From the NCBI RefSeq assembly GCF_025947285.1, contig NZ_CP110008.1, positions 1,317,001 to 1,381,000 of the forward strand: 64,000 nucleotides of DNA. The letters run 5' to 3'. Shown in pieces: positions 50,990 to 60,511 of the stretch. Made by a program: the position numbers and the translations under genes. Under the pieces are notes generated by a model. That model was not told the origin of the DNA and made no database searches. It worked only from the letters and a program-made list of their open reading frames with translations. This stretch comes from Flavobacterium sp. N2820 (GTDB taxonomy: Bacteria; Bacteroidota; Bacteroidia; Flavobacteriales; Flavobacteriaceae). Every line of letters starts with the position of its first letter. Within the stretch, counting starts at the first letter, position 1.

Positions 50990-52009
50990 ATGAAAACAAA
51001 TAAATCGGTTATTTACTGGCTACTTTCGGGATGTGTTTTGTTATTTATCATGGTAACTGTTGGTGGAATTACGCGCCTAACCAACTCAGGTTTATCGATG
51101 ACCGATTGGCATTTAATCAATGATACCTTTCCTCCAATGAGTGAAGAAAAATGGGCTGAAGCTTTTGAAGAATACAAGAAATTCCCAGAATATCAAAAAG
51201 TAAATCAATATAAAGACTTTCAATTAGACGATTACAAATTCATCTTCTTTTGGGAATGGTTTCACCGTTTTATTGGTCGCATTATTGGTATTGTTTTTAT
51301 TATTCCTTTTGTTTATTTCTTAATCAAAAAGCAATTGGATGCAGCAACCATTAAAAAATGTTTCATTCTTTTAGGGATGGGCGCTTTTCAAGGATTTTTA
51401 GGTTGGTTTATGGTGGCAAGCGGTTTAAAAGATATGCCCGATGTGAGCCATTTTAGATTAGCGATTCACTTAACGTTTGCTTTTATAACGTTTGCTTACA
51501 CACTTTGGGTAGCTTTAGATTTAATTTATCCTGAACGAAAATTACCGGTTGTAGAATTGAGAAAAATTGCCCGAATTGCCTTGGTAATTCTAATTATCCA
51601 AATTATTTATGGCGGATTTGTTGCCGGATTAAATGCCGGATTAATTCACAATCATTGGCCATTAATGAGCGACGGACAATTCTTCCATGAAAGCATTCAA
51701 CTAGAACAATCGAATTTACTTTTATCATTCACAGAAGGAAAAAGCGGCGTACAGTTTATTCATAGAACTTTTGCTTATGTAGTAGTATTTTCAATTCTCT
51801 ATTTGTTTATAAAAAGTAGAAAATTTATATTAGATAAAACGCAAGATAACGGAGTTAAAACGTTACTGGTTTTTGTCTTCATTCAGTTTTTATTAGGGAT
51901 TTTCACCTTGCTATTCCATGTGCCACTTTGGTTAGGATTAGCACATCAAATAATGGCGTTCTTTTTATTGACTGCAATGACATTTTCTTTGCATCGATTT
52001 TCAAAATAA
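50990..52009 (+). CDS. ctaA: Heme A synthase (CtaA/COX15)
   Basis: 339 residues with eight hydrophobic segments. Heme-binding and family motifs: VGGITRLTNSGLSMTDW at the start, FHRFIGRIIGI, HLTFAFITFAY, GLNAGLIHNHWPLM, QFIHRTFAYVVV and LAHQIMAFFLL. It oxidises heme O to heme A for cytochrome oxidase. No heme O synthase or oxidase subunit is adjacent in this window. Confidence 0.96.
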   Translation: MKTNKSVIYWLLSGCVLLFIMVTVGGITRLTNSGLSMTDWHLINDTFPPMSEEKWAEAFEEYKKFPEYQKVNQYKDFQLDDYKFIFFWEWFHRFIGRIIGIVFIIPFVYFLIKKQLDAATIKKCFILLGMGAFQGFLGWFMVASGLKDMPDVSHFRLAIHLTFAFITFAYTLWVALDLIYPERKLPVVELRKIARIALVILIIQIIYGGFVAGLNAGLIHNHWPLMSDGQFFHESIQLEQSNLLLSFTEGKSGVQFIHRTFAYVVVFSILYLFIKSRKFILDKTQDNGVKTLLVFVFIQFLLGIFTLLFHVPLWLGLAHQIMAFFLLTAMTFSLHRFSK

Positions 52010-52053
52010 ATAATTCCGACTATATTGTCACAGTTCTTTGTTATTAACTTTAA

Positions 52054-52824
52054 ATGTCAAAATTAAATGCTTCTGATAAATTTTTAGACTTATCAGACTA
52101 CGGAAGGTCTTTTGGAAGATTTTTCGCTCTTCAACTTAAAGAAACAAGGTTTACACCAATCCATGTAACACTGCTATTTGGGTTTTCTGGCTTACTTGCT
52201 ATATATTGTATTTTAAATCAATTCTATTTAGCTGCTGGCTTTTTTATTATTTTAAAATCGGGAATTGATGCCGCTGATGGCGAATTAGCCCGACTAAAAA
52301 ACACCCCTTCTTATGTAGGAAGATATTTAGACAGTGTATTTGATATTATTTTGAATTTTCTTTTTATCATGTCCATTTGTTATGTTTCTAAAACTTCTAT
52401 TTGGATGGCATTATTAGCTTTTGTAAGCATTCAACTCCAAGGTACTTTGTATAACTATTACTATGTGATTTTGAGAAATAAATCAGTTGGTGGTGATGCA
52501 ACTAGTAAAATTTTTGAATATAAAACTCCAAGAGCTCTTCCTGGAGAAACCCAAAAAGCAGTTACTATTTTATTTAAAATTTACACCATTGTTTATGGCG
52601 TATTTGACAAAATAATTCATCTTTTAGATGCTGAAGCTTATAAAGTTAAATCGTTTCCAAATTGGTTTATGACTACACTTTCGCTTTACGGATTAGGCTT
52701 TCAATTGTTAATAATTGCGTTCATGCTGCCTATAGGATGGATTGAATTAATTGCTCCTTTCTTTATCATTTATTCGCTATTGATTTTTGTGCTTATTGGC
52801 ATCCGAAAAAACATAATTCGATAG
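52054..52824 (+). CDS. CDP-alcohol phosphatidyltransferase family protein
   Basis: 256 residues, integral membrane. The family signature DG-x2-AR-x8-G-x3-D-x3-D is complete in DAADGELARLKNTPSYVGRYLDSVFD. It uses a CDP-alcohol or CDP-diacylglycerol to make a phospholipid or phospho-glycan; the exact acceptor is unknown. Possible link to the CDP-alcohol-using cluster at 42-46 kb. A bidirectional terminator follows. Confidence 0.93.
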   Translation: MSKLNASDKFLDLSDYGRSFGRFFALQLKETRFTPIHVTLLFGFSGLLAIYCILNQFYLAAGFFIILKSGIDAADGELARLKNTPSYVGRYLDSVFDIILNFLFIMSICYVSKTSIWMALLAFVSIQLQGTLYNYYYVILRNKSVGGDATSKIFEYKTPRALPGETQKAVTILFKIYTIVYGVFDKIIHLLDAEAYKVKSFPNWFMTTLSLYGLGFQLLIIAFMLPIGWIELIAPFFIIYSLLIFVLIGIRKNIIR

Positions 52825-52836
52825 CTTTAAAACAAA

Positions 52837-52865
52837 AAAGAGTGAAACATAACATTTCACTCTTT
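52837..52865. terminator. Bidirectional terminator between convergent genes
   Basis: Perfect 11 bp stem AAAGAGTGAAA / TTTCACTCTTT with loop CATAACA, flanked by A- and T-rich DNA. Confidence 0.92.
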
Positions 52866-52884
52866 CTAATATTTTAATCAAAAT

Positions 52885-53478
52885 TTATTTTTTTACTTTA
52901 ATAGAACAACCAATTGCTTTGGTAGTATTTGGTGTTGGTTCTTCGCCATTTTCTAAAGCTGCAATTGCATTTTCTAAATATTTTTCTTTTACTTGAGCAG
53001 CATCCTCTACATTATCATCTATAGATCCAATATATTTTACCACTAAATTCTTATCTAATAAAAATACGTGAGGTGTTTTTGTAGCACCATATTGAGGATA
53101 AATTTTCTGACCTTCATCAAACAAATAAGGAAATGAAAACTTCTTTTCTTTAGCACGCTCTTGCATTAATTCAAAACTATCTTCAGGTTGTGCTGCAGGA
53201 TCATTTGGATTGATTGCCAATAAAATATACCCTTTTGATTTGTATTTCTTAGCTAAATCAATAATTCTGTCTTCATACTTAACAGCAAACGGACAATGAT
53301 TACAAGTAAACACCACGATAAATCCTTTCGCATCTTTATAATCGGCCATGCTGTACATTTTATTGTCAACCGATTTTAATTTAAAATCTGTTGCCTTATC
53401 TCCTACTTTGTATCCCGTAGGATTGGTAAAACTCATTAAAAAGCCCATTAGTAAGGCTAAAAATCCAACTCTTTTCAT
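52885..53478 (-). CDS. Exported thioredoxin-fold (AhpC/TSA-like) protein
   Basis: 197 residues with a signal peptide (MKRVGFLALLMGFLMSFTNP). It has a thioredoxin/redoxin fold: YKVGDKATDFKLKSVDNKMYSM, then FIVVFTCNHCPFAVKYEDRI with active-site CNHC, and YGATKTPHVFLLDKN with the cis-Pro. It probably acts in periplasmic thiol reduction or as a peroxiredoxin-like protein. It lies ~100 bases downstream of the TlpA-like gene. Confidence 0.92.
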   Translation of the reverse strand: MKRVGFLALLMGFLMSFTNPTGYKVGDKATDFKLKSVDNKMYSMADYKDAKGFIVVFTCNHCPFAVKYEDRIIDLAKKYKSKGYILLAINPNDPAAQPEDSFELMQERAKEKKFSFPYLFDEGQKIYPQYGATKTPHVFLLDKNLVVKYIGSIDDNVEDAAQVKEKYLENAIAALENGEEPTPNTTKAIGCSIKVKK

Positions 53479-53575
53479 ATGTATAAAATTTATTTGTTAT
53501 CGGTCATATCTGTTATCGTCATTTTTTAATGGTGTTTGCTAAGACAAACTTGTTTAAGTGACGATTTCATAGTAA

Positions 53576-54064
53576 TTAATTTATTTTTATTAGTGATTCG
53601 TTTACAAATTGATTTAATTCTTCGTACGAGGCAAATTCTTGTTCTACAAAAATTCCTTTATTTCCATTGATAATCCATGTAGCAGGAATAGAACCCGACC
53701 AATTTTCATCCACTTTAGAAATCCAATTATTAAAATTTTTATCTGCCATGTAAGTTGTTACAAACGAATAATTCTTCTTTTTTAAAAACGGTTTCAATTT
53801 ACTTTCAACTTGTTTGTCGAAATCTAAACTTACAGTAACGATTTTGATATTTTGATTTTTTTGGTGCAACTCTTCAAAATAAGGCAATTCTTTTACACAA
53901 GGAGCACACCAAGTTGCCCAAAAGTTAATTACCAAAGGTTTTTCGTTATTCTTTTGAATGTAAGCATTCAATTCTTCAAAATTTCGGAACGTAATTAAGT
54001 CTTGCGCCTTCGCAGAAAAACTCCAAAAGAAAATCGCTAACGCTATAAAACGAAAATATCTCAT
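53576..54064 (-). CDS. TlpA-family thioredoxin
   Basis: 162 residues with a signal peptide (MRYFRFIALAIFFWSFSAKA). Active site FWATWCAPCVKELPYFEEL (CAPC), and SGSIPATWIINGNKGIF with the cis-Pro loop. TlpA and ResA proteins reduce disulfides in the periplasm, for example during cytochrome maturation. Same strand as the redoxin gene downstream. Confidence 0.94.
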   Translation of the reverse strand: MRYFRFIALAIFFWSFSAKAQDLITFRNFEELNAYIQKNNEKPLVINFWATWCAPCVKELPYFEELHQKNQNIKIVTVSLDFDKQVESKLKPFLKKKNYSFVTTYMADKNFNNWISKVDENWSGSIPATWIINGNKGIFVEQEFASYEELNQFVNESLIKIN

Positions 54065-54126
54065 CTACTTTTTTATCAAAAATAGTGAGATATTTATTTT
54101 ATTTGGTGTTAATTAACAATTCTTTA

Positions 54127-54879
54127 TCAACCAATCCACTCTTTAAAATCACTCACGCGTTCTCTAGCGACAATAACCTCATCGTCTTTGTATGTAGGAA
54201 GAATAATTTTTAATCTCGAATTAGAATAGACTTGAATTTCTTTAACCGCTTTCAACGGAACTATGAATTTTCGGCTTACACGATAAAAGTCTTTTGGATT
54301 AATTTCGGTTTCTAAAACTTCTAAAGTCGCATCAATTAAATAATCGCGATTGTCTAAAGTATGTATATACGTTCCTTTGTTTTCGCTATAAAAACATTCA
54401 ACTTCATCAATAGAAATTACTTTTAATTGTTGCCCAATTTTTACAGAAAATCGCTTTTTGTATTCTTTTGCCACCGGATTGACCAACATGCGTTTAATGG
54501 CTTCAAAATCTAATGAAAAGTTTTGCACTTGCGTTCTAACTTTGAATTTATTGATGGCTACTTCCAATTCATCTTCATCTATTGGTTTTAGTAAATAATC
54601 AATACTATTTAATTTGAAAGCGCGCAAAGCATACTCATCATAAGCTGTTGTAAAAATGACGGCGCTTTTAATATCAATTTTCTCAAAAATCTCAAACGAT
54701 AGACCATCAGATAATTGAATGTCTAAAAAAATCAAATCAGGATGTGCGTTGTTTTGAAACCAAGTAATTGATTCTTCCACAGAATGCAACATGGTATTCA
54801 CTTGCAAACCTAATTTTTCTACCTTTCGTTGCAATAAACGTGCTGCTGGTTTTTCGTCTTCGATAATGATAATATTCAT
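54127..54879 (-). CDS. LytTR-family response regulator
   Basis: 250 residues. Receiver domain with acidic pocket IIIEDEKPAA, phospho-acceptor Asp in DLIFLDIQLSDG, and FTTAYDEYALRAFKLNSIDYLLKPID. C-terminal LytTR DNA-binding domain with RFSVKIGQQLKVISIDEVECFYSENKGTYIHT and RVSRKFIVPLKAVKEIQ. It is the last gene of the kinase/2TM group and the natural partner of the LytS-type kinase at 55576-56916. Confidence 0.96.
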   Translation of the reverse strand: MNIIIIEDEKPAARLLQRKVEKLGLQVNTMLHSVEESITWFQNNAHPDLIFLDIQLSDGLSFEIFEKIDIKSAVIFTTAYDEYALRAFKLNSIDYLLKPIDEDELEVAINKFKVRTQVQNFSLDFEAIKRMLVNPVAKEYKKRFSVKIGQQLKVISIDEVECFYSENKGTYIHTLDNRDYLIDATLEVLETEINPKDFYRVSRKFIVPLKAVKEIQVYSNSRLKIILPTYKDDEVIVARERVSDFKEWIG

Positions 54880-54944
54880 TGTTATTTTGTTTCAAGTTTA
54901 AGGTTTCAGGTTCTTGTGTTGTAAACTGTGACTGAAAACTGCGA

Positions 54945-55256
54945 CTAATTTTCCCATTTATTTGCTTTTTCTTTCTCCATGAATTCCTTAATCTTACGAT
55001 TTTCCCAGTTTTGCCCCATAATCCAATTGGGCATAAAAACCGAAAGTCCGTGAGCTACTAAACCAATTCCCCAGAAGAAAGCGGTGAAAAAATTATGCCA
55101 TTGAAAATAACTTTCTCCTTCTTTTAAATCTTGAATATTGATAATCACAATCATTACATTGATTATGAAATAAACAATTGCATGTGTGTAAAAGCCTTTA
55201 ATTTTTTTTACTCGTTTTAAAGCTTCTTGGTATTTTATTTCGTCTTGAGGTGTCAT
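54945..55256 (-). CDS. 2TM-domain protein (stand-alone copy 2)
   Basis: 103 residues from MTPQDEIKYQEALKRVKKI. The frame also has an earlier Met in the stop region of its upstream neighbour, less likely. It contains KKIKGFYTHAIVYFIINVMIVIIN, a first membrane helix, then YFQWHNFFTAFFWGIGLVAHGLSVF, a second, and a terminal IMGQNWENRKIKEFMEKEKANKWEN. This is the 2TM-domain pattern often found beside or inside LytS-type kinases. Confidence 0.9.
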   Translation of the reverse strand: MTPQDEIKYQEALKRVKKIKGFYTHAIVYFIINVMIVIINIQDLKEGESYFQWHNFFTAFFWGIGLVAHGLSVFMPNWIMGQNWENRKIKEFMEKEKANKWEN

Positions 55257-55273
55257 GTCTTTATAATTTAAAA

Positions 55274-55573
55274 TTATTCCCATTTAGTGTTTTTTTCTTT
55301 TTCCATTATTTCCTTAATCTTTTTATCATCCCAGTCTTTTCCAAAAAACGGAATAATATTAAAAACGCCAATTGCATGAAAAAACAAACCTGTTCCCCAG
55401 CCCAACATAGGCCAATAAAACCAAATGTGTTTAGATGAAAAATATAAGTTAATGAATATTAAAATTGGAATTACTACCACATAACTTGCTAAATGTCCAT
55501 AGAATCCTTTTAATTCTTTTACTCGTTTTTTTGCTTTATTGTATTTTTCTATATCCAGTTGATTTGGTTCCAT
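55274..55573 (-). CDS. 2TM-domain protein (stand-alone copy 1)
   Basis: 99 residues starting MEPNQLDIEKYNKAKKRVKEL, two bases after the kinase stop codon. Two membrane helices (GHLASYVVVIPILIFINLYF and WFYWPMLGWGTGLFFHAIGVF) and the ending GKDWDDKKIKEIMEKEKNTKWE. It is very like the C-terminal module of the kinase upstream and like the next gene downstream, so the three look like tandem duplicates. Confidence 0.92.
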   Translation of the reverse strand: MEPNQLDIEKYNKAKKRVKELKGFYGHLASYVVVIPILIFINLYFSSKHIWFYWPMLGWGTGLFFHAIGVFNIIPFFGKDWDDKKIKEIMEKEKNTKWE

Positions 55574-55575
55574 AA

Positions 55576-56916
55576 CTATTTCCAATTTTTAGAATTATTG
55601 TTTTCTTTGTTCATTAATTCATTGATTTTGCGCTCTTCCCATGATTTACCGTAGCCAAAAGTTTCTAAAGCGTGGAACGTTAATCCCATTCCCCAACCTA
55701 ACATAGGAAACCAAAACCACTGGAAATCTGAAGTGTTAACATTAATCAAAATCAAAACCGGAATTACGATGCAATACGAAATTAAATTGCCATAAAACCC
55801 TTTTAATTGTTCCACTTTTTCTTTTGCACGTTGATACGCTACATTTTCATTGTATATATTTTGTGTTTCCATAATTGTAACTTGTTTGGTTAAAATAGGT
55901 AGAAAAATTTTGAATTCTTGTTCGTTTTCTTCTACCAAAACATTTCTTTTTGTTAATATGGCATACCGATTAACTATGTTTTGTAATCCTACACCTTTAC
56001 GATCTGATAAAACTTCTTTCTTTTGTAGATTATTTGCTACGACCAACTGATTATTATCGATACTAATTTTTACATGAAGCGGTTTTGCTTCGCTAGCTAC
56101 ATTATGCTTGATGCAGTTTTCTAACAATAATTGTAGTGATAACGGAACTACTTTGGCTTCTTCATTATCAAAACCTTCGGGAATTTCAAATGTGATGCTA
56201 TTTTCAAATCGCATTTTCAGCAAATTCATATAGGTTTTGGCAAAGGTTAATTCTTCTGCTACCGAAACCAATTCTTTGTCTTTTTGCTCCAAAACATAGC
56301 GATATACTTTTGAAAGTGAAGTCGTAAATTTTTGAGCACTTTCAGGATTTTCTTCGATTAACGAACTTAATACATTCAAACTATTAAACAAAAAATGCGG
56401 ATCGATTTGATTTTTTAAACTTTCAAACTGTGCCGAAGCCGTTCCTGCGATGATTTTTTGTTCTTTTACTTTATTTTCTTGATACGCTTTGTAAAAGTAA
56501 ATCGCATGAATGGCCAAGGTGACAACAAACGTTATTACAACAGAAACAATGTAATTTGAAGGTTTTTCATTTGCTAAAAACAGTTGAATTGTTTGCCCTT
56601 CAATTAATACATCTTCTACAATTCGTAAAATAAAAATGACAATTACTGATGCGAGAAATGAAAGAGCAAATCCTTGGACAATTCTTTTTCTTGAAAATCT
56701 GTCTGTTTGATAAACATCATCTAGCTTTACAAAAATGATGGCATTTGCATAATAAAGTGTGAATCCATAAAGCGCTGTGTAGAAAAATTGCCAAGCTAAC
56801 CCTTCATTAAATCCAACGGAACCTCCAGATAGTAATTTTATAATTATTAAAACTACAAATACAATCAACATTATAAAGGTTGCTCTCGGAAATTCTTTTA
56901 GTAACTTATTAATCAT
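55576..56916 (-). CDS. LytS/YehU-type sensor histidine kinase fused to a 2TM domain
   Basis: 446 residues. Four N-terminal membrane helices (residues ~10-150), then a HisKA_LytS domain with phospho-acceptor His in QIDPHFLFNSLNVL, an N-box LQLLLENCIKHNV, and KGVGLQNIVNRYAIL as G-box. After the catalytic domain the chain continues without a stop as METQNIYNENVAYQRAKEK, a complete 2TM module (VEQLKGFYGNLISYCIVIP ... WFPMLGWGMGLTFHALETF). Elsewhere that module is a separate gene, so the fusion looks like loss of a stop codon or a natural gene join. Pairs with the LytTR regulator downstream. Confidence 0.94.
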   Translation of the reverse strand: MINKLLKEFPRATFIMLIVFVVLIIIKLLSGGSVGFNEGLAWQFFYTALYGFTLYYANAIIFVKLDDVYQTDRFSRKRIVQGFALSFLASVIVIFILRIVEDVLIEGQTIQLFLANEKPSNYIVSVVITFVVTLAIHAIYFYKAYQENKVKEQKIIAGTASAQFESLKNQIDPHFLFNSLNVLSSLIEENPESAQKFTTSLSKVYRYVLEQKDKELVSVAEELTFAKTYMNLLKMRFENSITFEIPEGFDNEEAKVVPLSLQLLLENCIKHNVASEAKPLHVKISIDNNQLVVANNLQKKEVLSDRKGVGLQNIVNRYAILTKRNVLVEENEQEFKIFLPILTKQVTIMETQNIYNENVAYQRAKEKVEQLKGFYGNLISYCIVIPVLILINVNTSDFQWFWFPMLGWGMGLTFHALETFGYGKSWEERKINELMNKENNNSKNWK

Positions 56917-56924
56917 TTTTAATA

Positions 56925-57545
56925 TTATTTACATTTTTCAAACTCAGCTTGTGCTCTTTCTAATCCCCAACTTGGATGCAAAGCGGTTTCAGGTTTAAAA
57001 GTAGCAAAAAGTTCGATTGCTTTTTCAATTTGAGCACACATTGGTTTCGTATCTTGTCCAAAATATTGTGCCATACCAATTTCAAATGATGCTTTTTGAA
57101 ATACAACTCTCGGATTTTCAGGAGCAATTTTGTACGCTTTATTCAAAATATACAGCACATCTCCCGATAATTTTTGTCCGTTTGTCATTGGATCATAAAC
57201 AATTGAAGCGGTATGAATCATAGATTGCATTACTAAAACTTCTGGGTTGTCCATTGCTAAATCGTTACAAACGTCTTGTGCTTTTTGAGCCGCTTCAATT
57301 AACGATAACATCTTCGTTTTGTCTTGTTCACCAAAAGCTTGCGTGGTGTTTATTAATGCGATATAATAATTGGGTAACCAATTTGTTTTTTCAACTGAAG
57401 CAATTCGTTCTAATTGCGCAACTGCATCTGCAGGTTTTCCTTGGTTCCAGGTTTGCAATGCTTTTCCCATTCCTTGTTCAAATTGTCCTTGAGCACTTAC
57501 TAATGAAGCTACAAATAATGCGATGATAGTGATAATTTTTGTCAT
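56925..57545 (-). CDS. Exported TPR-like protein
   Basis: 206 residues with a signal peptide (MTKIITIIALFVASLVSAQ). The mature part is all helical: MGKALQTWNQGKPADAVAQLERIASVEKTNWLPNYYIALI resembles a TPR pair, and LYILNKAYKIAPENPRVVFQKASFEIGMAQ another. It is probably a periplasmic TPR-type scaffold of the kinase operon; the gene ends 9 bases before the kinase start on the same strand. Confidence 0.85.
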   Translation of the reverse strand: MTKIITIIALFVASLVSAQGQFEQGMGKALQTWNQGKPADAVAQLERIASVEKTNWLPNYYIALINTTQAFGEQDKTKMLSLIEAAQKAQDVCNDLAMDNPEVLVMQSMIHTASIVYDPMTNGQKLSGDVLYILNKAYKIAPENPRVVFQKASFEIGMAQYFGQDTKPMCAQIEKAIELFATFKPETALHPSWGLERAQAEFEKCK

Positions 57546-57696
57546 GATATTTTCTGTTTATGATTTAATTATTAATTTTTGATGATTCAAATTTCCGCCA
57601 GATTTTAATCTTTTAAAACTTATACTTACCGAACTGTTGATTTTTAATGATGAATTGTAGTTTTAATTAATAATTTAGTTTATTCCGTCATCCAGC

Positions 57697-59835
57697 CTAT
57701 AAATTATCCAAATTATTCGTCTTCTTATTATCGCTAATGGTCCAAAAGAAACCCACAAAAATGAATCGATCGGCAGCTTGCGTAATGGATTGACGTTGAA
57801 ATTCTCCCGAAATAGTTGGCGCATTGGCATATTGATAACCAAATACATTTTCGGTTCCTAAGACATTGGTTACTGAGAAAAATAATATTTTTTGTTGCGA
57901 TAACAAATATGCCCAACTAAAGCTTAAATTATTAAATGATTTTGTTTTTTCAGACATAAATTCAGTGCCATTTGGATTATCATATGGTCTTCCTGAATTA
58001 AAAGAATAAGTCGTACTAAGTTGAGATTTCCATTTACTCACAAAATACTTAGTAACCAATGAAAAATTATGATTTGCAACAAATGAAGGCGTAACTTGTG
58101 TTTCATAATTTCTAAAATCGCGTTCCGAATCGATAAACGAATACGAAATCCAATACTCTAAATTCTTGATGGTTTTGCTGTCTCTCCAAAACAAATCCAA
58201 ACCTTTTGCATAACCGAAACCTTCATTATTGTAATTACTGTCAAAATTGGCTTGTGTTCCATCGTATTTTACCAAGTTTTTATAATCCTTAAAATACGCT
58301 TCCGCACGAAACATTCTTCCTTGTTTGTTGTACATATAATTCAAAATGTAGTGCGACGTTGTTTCATAATCTAAATTAGAGTTGAACTTCAAATAATCTT
58401 GTTTTGCGGTTTGGTTGAAATTTCCGTAGGCCATTGAAAACTGACTATTTTCAGCCACTTTGTATGCAAAAGAAACCCTTGGCTCCACTGTGAATTCATC
58501 AACAATCGAAGCATTTGAAGTACGTAATCCAATAGTAAAAGCTACTTTTCTTGACAATAAAACTTCCGCTTCAGTGAAAAATGCAATGGAATTATTTTGA
58601 TAGCCATACCCAAAAACATTGAAATTTTCATCAAAATTTGTGTGAAACAAATCGGTGCCAACACTCAGTTTGAATCGGTTTGAGAATGAATTTCTTAGTT
58701 TGAATTTGGTATGCAATGTTCGTTCATTATTCGCAACTTTGTCCGCTGAAATTCCGATTTTATTTTGTGCATAACCATAACTAAATCCCGTTTGAAGTTG
58801 TAAATTATCATTCAAATAACCTTTATACGAAGTATTGAAATAGAAGTTATTGTTTTGTAAATCAATACGAATCTTCTCATCAAAATTTACATCTTTCTGA
58901 TTCAAATCGAAGGTAGAATAATCGAAAGCTCCGTAGACTTTTAAAATGCCGTTTTTAAATTTATATCGAAAAACACTTTCTCCAGCTAAAGTTTCATAAG
59001 GCTTATTCCAATCTAAATTTTGCGGAACAACCAATTGATAGGGCGTCAAATTGATGTAACTAGTATTAAATGTAAACGAACTTTTCTCCCATTTTTTTGT
59101 TTTCCCTAATCCAACTCCAACTGTCATAATTGAAATATCTGTTTGATTTTGAGTGGGTTCATCAATAGTATTTAGCAACAAAACACTCGATAAAGCATCG
59201 CCAAATTCCGCACTATAACCTCCTGTAGAAAATGTGATTCCGCTAAACAAAAAAGGCGAAAACCTACCTCTTGTTGGCACATTGTTGGCACTTGCTCCAT
59301 AAGGTTGCCCAACGCGAATTCCGTCTACATACGTTTGGGTTTCGTCTGCTTCTCCACCGCGAACAAATAATCTTCCATTTTCACCAACCGTTTGTGTTCC
59401 TGGTAAAGTTTCTAATGCCGATATAATGTTTCCTGCAGAACCAGCTGTTGTTACAATATCCATCGCTTTAAGAGCTGTTACTTTACTATTATCACCTGCT
59501 TTGAAAGTTCCTGCAGTAACTTCCACTGCATTTAGGGTGTTAAGACTTTCTTTAATCGTAAAGACTTTTGATTGAAATTTCTCAACCACAAATTCATGAA
59601 TTATCGTTTCATACGACAAAAAACTAATTTGCAATTTCTGATTTCCTGAAGCCGTTGTTGTGAAACTAAAATTTCCCTTTTCGTCGGAAGTAGTTCCATC
59701 ATAAGTACCAATTACAAAAACATTGGCACCCGAAAATGGCATTCCTTGTTCATCAATAATTTGTCCTTTGATATCGGTTTGCCCAAATGAAATTAATGAA
59801 GTGAATACGATTAAAAAAGTTAGGATTGTTTTCAT
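57697..59835 (-). CDS. TonB-dependent receptor with carboxypeptidase-like regulatory domain
   Basis: 712 residues, outer-membrane. Signal peptide (ends ...LISFGQ), then a carboxypeptidase-regulatory-like domain (TDIKGQIIDEQGMPFSGANVFVIGTYDGTTSDEKGNF), a plug domain (ALKAMDIVTTAGSAGNIISALETLPGTQTVGENGRLFVRGGEADETQTYVDG), and a C-terminal beta-barrel of paired aromatic strands. It is shorter than SusC proteins and no SusD partner is adjacent, so the cargo could be a metal chelate or small molecule. No N-terminal anti-sigma (FecR-type) domain is seen. Confidence 0.94.
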   Translation of the reverse strand: MKTILTFLIVFTSLISFGQTDIKGQIIDEQGMPFSGANVFVIGTYDGTTSDEKGNFSFTTTASGNQKLQISFLSYETIIHEFVVEKFQSKVFTIKESLNTLNAVEVTAGTFKAGDNSKVTALKAMDIVTTAGSAGNIISALETLPGTQTVGENGRLFVRGGEADETQTYVDGIRVGQPYGASANNVPTRGRFSPFLFSGITFSTGGYSAEFGDALSSVLLLNTIDEPTQNQTDISIMTVGVGLGKTKKWEKSSFTFNTSYINLTPYQLVVPQNLDWNKPYETLAGESVFRYKFKNGILKVYGAFDYSTFDLNQKDVNFDEKIRIDLQNNNFYFNTSYKGYLNDNLQLQTGFSYGYAQNKIGISADKVANNERTLHTKFKLRNSFSNRFKLSVGTDLFHTNFDENFNVFGYGYQNNSIAFFTEAEVLLSRKVAFTIGLRTSNASIVDEFTVEPRVSFAYKVAENSQFSMAYGNFNQTAKQDYLKFNSNLDYETTSHYILNYMYNKQGRMFRAEAYFKDYKNLVKYDGTQANFDSNYNNEGFGYAKGLDLFWRDSKTIKNLEYWISYSFIDSERDFRNYETQVTPSFVANHNFSLVTKYFVSKWKSQLSTTYSFNSGRPYDNPNGTEFMSEKTKSFNNLSFSWAYLLSQQKILFFSVTNVLGTENVFGYQYANAPTISGEFQRQSITQAADRFIFVGFFWTISDNKKTNNLDNL

Positions 59836-59973
59836 TTTAGTTGATTTTGATGAAGCAAAGTTGCAACTGAAAAATCAGGTTTAAAAGATAATATAACCCA
59901 ATTGTCATTTTTTAAGGATGAATTGTAACTCAAATGATTTTAATTACTTTTACAAAAATAATTACGACTTAAA

Positions 59974-60429
59974 ATGAAAAAAATATTTTTGTTTACCAGC
60001 CTTATTTTATCTTTTACATTTGTTTTTTCTCAAGAAAATAAAGACTATGATGCTACACTTGCAAAAAAAATTGGAGCCGATGAGTATGGCATGAAAACAT
60101 ATGTTTTTTGTATGCTTAAAACGGGCTCAAATACTACAGCAACGGCAGAAGAAAAACAAAAATATTTTGAAGGCCATATGGCTAACATTAATAAACTAGC
60201 TGACGAAAATAAATTAGTTGTTGCAGGCCCTTTTATGAAAAACGACAAAAATTATAGAGGTATTTTCATCTTTAATTGCTCAACAATCGAAGAAGCAAAA
60301 ACTTTGGTTGATTCTGATCCAGCAGTAGCGGCTAAAATATTTGAAGCAGAACTTACATTATGGTATAGCAGTGCTGCTTTAATGTTGGTCAGTGAAAATC
60401 ATAATAAGATTGCTAAAACTAAAATTTAA
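59974..60429 (+). CDS. Exported YCII-related protein
   Basis: 151 residues with a signal peptide (MKKIFLFTSLILSFTFVFSQ). The mature part follows the YCII pattern: MKTYVFCMLKTGSN, KYFEGHMANINKLADENKLVVAGPFMKNDKNYRGIFIFN, and AKIFEAELTLWYSSAAL, a ferredoxin-like dimeric fold. The periplasmic location is unusual, since most YCII proteins are cytoplasmic. Function unknown. Confidence 0.87.
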   Translation: MKKIFLFTSLILSFTFVFSQENKDYDATLAKKIGADEYGMKTYVFCMLKTGSNTTATAEEKQKYFEGHMANINKLADENKLVVAGPFMKNDKNYRGIFIFNCSTIEEAKTLVDSDPAVAAKIFEAELTLWYSSAALMLVSENHNKIAKTKI

Positions 60430-60479
60430 AATCTTATCAACAATTCGCAAATCCTAAAACTAAAATCGTAATTTATACT

Positions 60480-60487
60480 TACTTTTG
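60480..60487 (+). promoter_or_regulatory. -7 box for the pRiA4b ORF-3 family gene
   Basis: TACTTTTG, a full match to TAnnTTTG, 24 bases before the ATG at 60512. Confidence 0.5.
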
Positions 60488-60511
60488 CGGTTCTTAAAAT
60501 TTCAAAAAACT

